Below the pieces are notes generated by a model that saw nothing but the letters and a program-made list of their open reading frames with translations, searched no databases and had not been told where the DNA came from. The position numbers and the translations under genes are program-made. From the NCBI GenBank assembly GCA_002323325.1, contig DCQA01000051.1:1-28639 (forward strand): a DNA stretch of 28,639 nucleotides. The letters run 5' to 3'. Position 1 is the first letter of the stretch. Each line of letters starts with the position of its first letter. The stretch comes from Coxiellaceae bacterium UBA1530 (lineage in GTDB: Bacteria > Pseudomonadota > Gammaproteobacteria > Coxiellales > Coxiellaceae). This document shows positions 23,951 through 28,639 of the stretch, one piece after another.

Positions 23951-26155
23951 TCAATAATGATGCGGCGAGGTGCTTCTCCGAGCTGCATTGGATGAACTAT
24001 GGCTATCGTTGTCACTACCACTGTCGCTACTACTTAGACGACTGTCTGGGTCGAAAAACCTTACACCGAATGGTAATACGTAGTTGGGTATGCGAGGGGA
24101 TAGGTCATCAATCGTGATGCTCGTTTCAGTCGTGATACTCGTTTCAGTCGTGCTCACTTGAATGGATGTAGGCTCCGGTATTTCATCAATATTAAACATA
24201 GGAACCTTTGCTGAGCCATTTAGGTCTCTTCGTAGTGCCCCCTGTGGTGCCTGCAATTGATGGATGGAGTCTTGAAATACAGCTTTTGCTTTTGTGTACT
24301 GAGCCTGACCTGAATGAGCTTCAATCATGGCTAGGTAGGTTTTATCTTGCTGAATATTAGGGATGTAGGTTTTACTTTTCGTGATTTCTTCTATCCGTTT
24401 AGGATCGCCTGAGTTTATGTATCTCATTAGAGTATTTGCTATTTGACGTGGTTTATCTAACGAGTTTTCAATAGCTTGCACCATGGGTTGACAGGCCTGT
24501 CTTTTGTCATATCGATTCTTATTGGCCTCATCAGGGTATTGTGCCGGAATTCTTCGCATGATGGCTTGCCTTTTTTCCCCACCACAATCGACTAATTGCA
24601 TCCTAATAGCCTGAAGTTCCTCGATCTCCTGACAATCGAGAGTAGATAGCGGTAACGATGACCATTGCTGATTCTGAAGTTCGTGGGAAGGTAAAAGACC
24701 AAAAAATCTGCCTAGTGGTATATCTAGATTGTATTGACTGAACGTAGTTACGATATCCTGATGAATGAATTGCTGGATGGTATCTAATACTTCAGTCTCG
24801 TGCGCCGTTGTTGTTATGGTTTTAGCTTCATCAATACAATCTAACACCAATGCCATGCGGTGGATTTTGTTAATCTCGGGTAATACTAAATGATAGAGAT
24901 AGGTTGATGCGATGCGTTGAAAGTTGATACGGGTTGCTTTTGTCGCCACTTCCCAAATGGGTGTTAGAGAGTCAAGAAATTTTGGAACCCAGATATCATT
25001 CAATAATGAGTGGAAATTTGAGCTATCCAGTTCTTTTTTCCAATGTTGTCGAATAGAGTCAATCAGTGAAGCAGGGGTTGTATCGCTTATCGTGTCCGTT
25101 TCAGAGGTTTCTAATGATAGATGTTGTTCTAGAAATAATGCACCAAGTGATCGGTAATGCTGTTCGTTAAATTCATAGATAGCTGTTGTAATCAGTTCTT
25201 TACATTCTGTAAACATCAGTGAGTAAGTGTCTTGAAATGAGGATTTTCTTCTTTTCGGTTGCCCTTGTTTTAATGGTGATGTTCTGTCTTGCATCTCTTT
25301 ACAACAGCTAATTAACGCCCTTCGAAGAGAGAGTGCGTCCTCTGAATCAAAAAGACTATAGGCATGATTATCAAGATATCGGCAAAGTATTAACTGAATG
25401 AGTTGAGTAAAACCTGTATTGAGGTCAAGGTATTTTTCTAAAGGGAGTGAGCGCTCAAGCGTACAGTGAAAGTGGTCTATGCATATATCACGAGTTATTT
25501 GGATCATTTGCATTCGATCACTCATTGATACGTTGGGTCCTCGAACAAAGTCATCAAGGTACTTTAACTGTTCCAAGATAATAAGGTTCGCACATAGGCT
25601 ATGTATTTTCTCATGGCAGCTACTGAGGTTTTCTTTTATCAGTGAAATATAGTGATCTAAATCGTTGAGTAGTGATTGGTGATAGGCATGAAGTGAGGAT
25701 ATCGGATGATGAGTTTGTTTTTCTAGAGTAAATTCGTATAGCCGTCCAATACGACGATAATAAGGGTATTTATTTTGCCACTGTTTGATCTCGGCTTTAA
25801 AAGTTTCTGTGGAATTTATGGTGTAAAAAAAATCCTCTCGAAACAGTTCTGAGTCAAGGTGAGCTAGAGATTCCCGGTCAAGGTTTTTCAAGGCATTGCT
25901 GTCAAACGACATGACATTATTTATCGGACTGGATGCATGTTCAGTAAGTTTCAGTGGGGGAAGACCAGCGTGAACAAGTTGTGAGTTGAGTTGATGGAGA
26001 AGTTGCGATGATAAAGCATGGGATCTAAACAGCTGAATAAAGTGCTCAATCGACTTAAACAGTATTTCTCCATGGCGCTGATGTTTTTGTTGGTAGATAT
26101 TGTCTCGCAGGAAGTCGATGCGTTCTTGGTAGTGTTCTGGGGTGAATTCTGGCAT
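23951..26155 (-). CDS. Large hypothetical protein, possible exported effector
   Basis: A 734-residue mostly helical, soluble protein with no family I recognise. No signal peptide or membrane segment. The basic cluster GQPKRRKSS near 299-307 resembles a nuclear localisation signal. Near 670 a six-residue unit TTETSI is repeated twice in tandem, with an 18-bp DNA repeat behind it. The C-terminus is rich in Ser, Asp and His (LSSSDSGSDNDSHSSS, then ARRSTSPHHY), like the acidic tail of the 396-residue orphan at 10678-11868. AGGA seven bases upstream supports the start. Size, composition and isolation fit an effector-like protein, but no catalytic motif is visible. Confidence 0.75.
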   Translation of the reverse strand: MPEFTPEHYQERIDFLRDNIYQQKHQRHGEILFKSIEHFIQLFRSHALSSQLLHQLNSQLVHAGLPPLKLTEHASSPINNVMSFDSNALKNLDRESLAHLDSELFREDFFYTINSTETFKAEIKQWQNKYPYYRRIGRLYEFTLEKQTHHPISSLHAYHQSLLNDLDHYISLIKENLSSCHEKIHSLCANLIILEQLKYLDDFVRGPNVSMSDRMQMIQITRDICIDHFHCTLERSLPLEKYLDLNTGFTQLIQLILCRYLDNHAYSLFDSEDALSLRRALISCCKEMQDRTSPLKQGQPKRRKSSFQDTYSLMFTECKELITTAIYEFNEQHYRSLGALFLEQHLSLETSETDTISDTTPASLIDSIRQHWKKELDSSNFHSLLNDIWVPKFLDSLTPIWEVATKATRINFQRIASTYLYHLVLPEINKIHRMALVLDCIDEAKTITTTAHETEVLDTIQQFIHQDIVTTFSQYNLDIPLGRFFGLLPSHELQNQQWSSLPLSTLDCQEIEELQAIRMQLVDCGGEKRQAIMRRIPAQYPDEANKNRYDKRQACQPMVQAIENSLDKPRQIANTLMRYINSGDPKRIEEITKSKTYIPNIQQDKTYLAMIEAHSGQAQYTKAKAVFQDSIHQLQAPQGALRRDLNGSAKVPMFNIDEIPEPTSIQVSTTETSITTETSITIDDLSPRIPNYVLPFGVRFFDPDSRLSSSDSGSDNDSHSSSNAARRSTSPHHY

Positions 26156-26204
26156 AGCATTGTCCTAACAGTGAATCTAATCGGATAATATGGCATATCC
26201 CAGA

Positions 26205-26225
26205 TAAAAAAGCCCGAAATCGGTG
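26205..26225 (-). terminator. Weak candidate terminator on the minus strand
   Basis: Read on the minus strand, CCGA and TCGG form a short stem followed by GC and six T. The stem is only four pairs with a very small loop, so it is weak. It lies just downstream of the minus-strand remnant ending at 26298 and upstream of the 734-residue gene. Confidence 0.25.
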
Positions 26226-26297
26226 AATTAACATGGATTTTGCACCAAATTAGTATTATTAATCTTTAAGTGATTCTTTAAGGGAATCATTGAAGGG

Positions 26298-26504
26298 TTA
26301 TTTAAGGTTTTGCATTAAGATTTGGGTTAATTGATCTATGTTGTTAAATTTATCTGTTGTACTAGTTGAGGTTCTTGTCACGACAAAAAGATACTTTGGT
26401 GTCATTTTCTGATCCATAAGCATCACAGCAGAACTATCATTGCGATTCTGATAATCAATGGGGCATGCTGAATCTTGATTATAAAAAATCTCAGATTTAT
26501 AGGA
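26298..26504 (-). pseudogene. Possible 3' remnant of a minus-strand gene
   Basis: A stop-to-stop frame of 69 codons that reads like real protein: SACPIDYQNRNDSSAVMLMD, then KMTPKYLFVVTRTSTSTTDK, ending LTQILMQNLK. It has no start codon in its first third. Upstream, another minus-strand frame (ATG at 26614) overlaps it, and a run of six T on the coding strand lies at the point where the frames could have been joined by an indel. I see no family. The remaining gap 26156-26297 and 26505-26560 holds no gene. Confidence 0.3.
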
Positions 26505-26578
26505 TTAAATGATTTAATTAGGCGGTAGTGACTACGAGGGTTTCGCTGTTTTTCTCCGATAGTATGGTTTTTTTGTAC

Positions 26579-26584
26579 TATAAT
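26579..26584 (+). promoter_or_regulatory. -10 box for the cysteine-rich peptide gene
   Basis: A perfect TATAAT at 26579-26584, with transcription expected near 26591, about 25 bases before the ATG at 26616. The region 17 bases upstream (CCGATA, 26556-26561) is a poor -35, so an activator or the strong -10 may carry the promoter. Confidence 0.45.
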
Positions 26585-26615
26585 AAGAACAGGATTGATA
26601 GTTAGGGGTATTTTC

Positions 26616-26789
26616 ATGAAAGCAATTATTTTATTGATGATCATCATGGGTAATTTATATTTACCGGTATCGGCAGCAAGTACATGGTCAGATGAGTGTT
26701 TTACATGTGTGGGAAAGTGGTGTACAAATCCTTATGTCGATACATCCCTTCATTGTAATCCTAAATGTGCAGATCTCTGCGTTCCTTAA
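26616..26789 (+). CDS. Secreted six-cysteine mini-protein precursor
   Basis: A 57-residue precursor. MKAIILLMIIMGNLYLPVSA is a clear signal peptide: a Lys, a hydrophobic core, and VSA before the likely signal peptidase I cut at 20/21. The mature part of about 37 residues has cysteines at 28, 31, 36, 47, 51 and 55, spaced C-x2-C-x4-C-x10-C-x3-C-x3-C. Six cysteines in so short a chain predict three disulfides after export. AGGGG at 26604-26608 sets the start at ATG 26616; a TTG seven codons earlier has no support. The fold is not one I recognise; toxin-, defensin- or inhibitor-like roles are possible. Confidence 0.7.
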   Translation: MKAIILLMIIMGNLYLPVSAASTWSDECFTCVGKWCTNPYVDTSLHCNPKCADLCVP

Positions 26790-26963
26790 CCTAAATCTTG
26801 AATGATCGTTGGTGCTTCCACCTCTCAAGTGGATATAATGGTATTACTTTAAACACAAATCCATATTAACTAAATACATTACATATGCTCATTAAGTTAC
26901 TGTTTTTAAATAAATAGGGAGGCTTATTTAAGAAAACATTAAGCATAATATGTTATCCTGTCT

Positions 26964-26999
26964 CTCTATCCGCCTGATGCATGCTTCAGGTGGAGGGAG
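26964..26999 (+). promoter_or_regulatory. Hairpin sequestering the ribosome binding site of the 474-residue gene
   Basis: CCGCCTGA (26970-26977) pairs with TCAGGTGG (26986-26993) around an 8-nt loop. The helix extends outward: T26969-A26994, an A-G mismatch, then CTCT (26964-26967) pairs with GGAG (26996-26999, one G-U). All of the Shine-Dalgarno GGAGGGAG (26992-26999), nine bases before the ATG at 27009, is inside the stem. This is the layout of an RNA thermometer or another translational switch. Confidence 0.5.
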
Positions 27000-27008
27000 T
27001 GATATTTT

Positions 27009-28433
27009 ATGTTAAACAATTGCTTGGACAGTTTGTCCTTTTGGTTTCGAGGTTTTCAAGAGCAGTCATTTCACCAGTCAGAAAATACGCAAATACGCAT
27101 TATTCTACTCTTATGGTTTGACGTTCATCATGACAAGAATAAACAGCCATTCCAAGATTTACGCTCTGAGGATGATTTTCATAACGCGCTTAAGCACGCG
27201 CTTCAGCCTTTCTTAGGTTCAACAGAGGCCTATACATTGCCTTGCGTTGACGCAACCCTGCATGAAGTTCAGGCGATCTTGGATAATGAGACATGTCAAC
27301 TAACTATCAATACAAATGGGACTCAGAATCTTGTCATTATTATCAATAATTTAGTGTACAAAATTCCCTATAACGAATTATTTTCCAATGGTAAACCTAG
27401 TAGTAATGGCAAAGATCGTTTTATTCAAGAAATGAGTAATAAAAAAACACTGAGTAAGAAAGATAAAATAAGTCAAATGATAAGAGGCAGGATAGATCAT
27501 GGATGCAATAAAGGTGAGCTATGTAAGTTTCGTGTGTATCCAAAAGCAAGCTCTTTTTCTACGAACGGGGGCTTAGAAGATCAACGCAAAGTTGCTCAAG
27601 CCAATATCGATTTGATAGGTCAAGGGTATTGGATTGATGATGGTGATAATGCTGATAATTGGGGTCTCTATGACGATCGGACAGTTTTGATCGATGCGGA
27701 TGGCAAATTGCTATTATCTGAGTTATTTGACAGTGAAGTAGATGATAAAACAACACAAAGTAACAATAAGACTAAAGAAGTTAATTATTTGATGCTTTTA
27801 AGCTCATTTTTGATTAAGGATTATGGTTTTTTCAATGTACTTGCGATTATTGATTATCTAGCAGAGTCACCGAATCAAGATAACTTCCATATCTCTTGGA
27901 TAAACCATTTACGTGATAAGAATACAGAAACGATAAGTGGGCTTAGCATTAATTCAGATCTTTTTGCTTTATTCGATGATAATAATAAGCAATTGCTTTT
28001 GCATGGTTTGGGTCTCTTATTGAAGCATTGGCCTGAATTTACTGATTCGCTAGATCCAGAGTGTAGGCAATCTTTTATTGCCGTGTTAAGTACGAGTTGC
28101 ACTGTGGATAACTCATTGAAGGGTATTGTTCAAATAATACAAGCATATGTTGAGCGGCGCAGACGTGTATTTGCAATAGAGGGCGTTGATATTAAGTCTG
28201 ACAATATTGAAAAAAACCTTATCCACTATTTAGCCAACAGGAATCAACGCAACCTCGATGGATTAAAACAATCACTAGGTGAAAAAGGTGATGAGAAAAA
28301 GGATTGGTGTAGAATCGATTTCATGACTTCTCGGCTTAACCATTGTCGTGAAACTCGGGGTGCTGATATTGTAGCAATGATAGACAGATTATCTTCAGAG
28401 ATATCAATTCAACAGGGTTTCAATAACTCGTGA
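27009..28433 (+). CDS. Hypothetical protein with a kinase-like active-site segment
   Basis: A 474-residue soluble protein. No whole-length family is recognised. Residues 213-232 read DNADNWGLYDDRTVLIDADG, which resembles the catalytic-loop Asn (N217) and metal-binding Asp (D229, DFG position) of protein-kinase-like folds, where DNWG followed by a strand and LID is common. A clear P-loop or upstream lysine is not obvious, though FRVYPKA near 174 is possible. The C-terminal half is helical. Translation probably depends on opening the 5' hairpin. A terminator follows. It may be a host-directed kinase-like protein; this is a hypothesis. Confidence 0.7.
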   Translation: MLNNCLDSLSFWFRGFQEQSFHQSENTQIRIILLLWFDVHHDKNKQPFQDLRSEDDFHNALKHALQPFLGSTEAYTLPCVDATLHEVQAILDNETCQLTINTNGTQNLVIIINNLVYKIPYNELFSNGKPSSNGKDRFIQEMSNKKTLSKKDKISQMIRGRIDHGCNKGELCKFRVYPKASSFSTNGGLEDQRKVAQANIDLIGQGYWIDDGDNADNWGLYDDRTVLIDADGKLLLSELFDSEVDDKTTQSNNKTKEVNYLMLLSSFLIKDYGFFNVLAIIDYLAESPNQDNFHISWINHLRDKNTETISGLSINSDLFALFDDNNKQLLLHGLGLLLKHWPEFTDSLDPECRQSFIAVLSTSCTVDNSLKGIVQIIQAYVERRRRVFAIEGVDIKSDNIEKNLIHYLANRNQRNLDGLKQSLGEKGDEKKDWCRIDFMTSRLNHCRETRGADIVAMIDRLSSEISIQQGFNNS

Positions 28434-28516
28434 TGGTATTGTGATGATATCGGTTTGTCTGTGTTGAACATAGTTTAAGGTATTGCTTTATATATATATA
28501 TTTTTTGAAAAACATC

Positions 28517-28563
28517 GTGCTGCTGTATGCGTCAAAAAATACTGCAACAGCATCACTTTTTTT
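28517..28563 (+). terminator. Intrinsic terminator after the 474-residue gene
   Basis: GTGCTGCTGT (28517-28526) pairs with ACAGCATCAC (28547-28556) with one mismatch, followed by seven T. It lies about 85 bases after the stop codon, directly before the promoter region of the next gene. Confidence 0.75.
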
Positions 28564-28602
28564 GACTATAATATGGGTATCAGCCATAAATAGGAGATCG
28601 CG

Positions 28603-28639
28603 ATGATAGCCGTAACATCTAATTTTTTTCGGGGAAGCC
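28603..28639 (+). CDS. Start of an unidentified gene, cut by the window end
   Basis: ATG 28603 has AGGAG at 28592-28596 with six-base spacing. The visible N-terminus is MIAVTSNFFRGS. A perfect TATAAT at 28567-28572, or alternatively TTGACT (28562) with CATAAA (28585), could be its promoter just after the preceding terminator. Too little is present to name a product. Confidence 0.6.
   Translation, partial: MIAVTSNFFRGS

Noticed and set aside
1..28639. CRISPR arrays, insertion sequences, prophage or restriction-modification genes
   Set aside because: No regularly spaced repeats, transposase, integrase, phage or nuclease motifs were seen.

Overview
This window comes from a gammaproteobacterial chromosome of low-to-moderate G+C (judged by eye, not counted). 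Support for this: a tRNA cluster ending in tRNA-Cys and tRNA-Leu(UAA); the conserved block hflX-hflK-hflC-DUF2065-purA; a Lol lipoprotein-release system; and selO and hemF. Mixed among these housekeeping genes are large soluble proteins that I cannot assign to families. Several carry nuclear-localisation-like basic clusters or acidic, serine-rich tails. There is also a decayed ankyrin-repeat gene, other broken genes and a secreted cysteine-rich peptide. That mix fits a host-associated, probably intracellular bacterium of the Legionella/Coxiella/Berkiella type, but this is inference and the species is not identified.

Layout. 1-142: two tRNA genes. 218-7136: one long plus-strand block, lolC-lolD-hflX (translationally coupled), hflK-hflC (coupled), a terminator, then the DUF2065 gene and purA. 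Here lolC-lolD occupies the place that hfq has upstream of hflX in many relatives. 7137-7875: a gap holding a pseudogene with two in-frame stops. 7876-10654: an MHS-type major facilitator transporter (minus) and a divergent membrane-anchored protein with an HxxxDG acyltransferase motif. 10678-13371 (minus): an orphan protein, then trhO and a glutaredoxin/GST-like gene that overlap by 8 nt. 13595-15756: an ATP-grasp ligase overlapping by one base with an EamA-type exporter, which looks like a small make-and-export unit. 15824-16828: hemF. 16850-17761 (minus): an orphan with an N-terminal basic cluster. 18052-18246: a cold-shock protein with its own terminator. 18400-20128: a small possible membrane protein and an FAD-dependent oxidoreductase. 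20147-21028 (minus): a YeiE/CysL-like LysR regulator, divergent from a DUF2237 gene and selO. 23014-23950: a long convergent gap with an ankyrin remnant and a set of strong RNA hairpins. 23951-26155 (minus): a 734-residue orphan. 26156-26615: a gap with a gene remnant. 26616-28433: a secreted six-cysteine peptide and a 474-residue orphan whose ribosome binding site lies in a hairpin. 28603 onward: the start of another gene.

The housekeeping genes cover lipoprotein sorting (LolC, LolD), ribosome rescue and membrane proteolysis control (HflX, HflKC), AMP synthesis (PurA), haem synthesis (HemF), tRNA wobble modification (TrhO) and redox-linked AMPylation (SelO). The accessory genes sit singly or in pairs between them. 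The candidates most worth attention as new biology are the ATP-grasp/EamA pair, the disulfide-rich peptide, the structured RNA near 23507-23655, the Shine-Dalgarno-sequestering hairpin at 26964-26999, the non-AUG start of hflX, and the family-less possible effectors.
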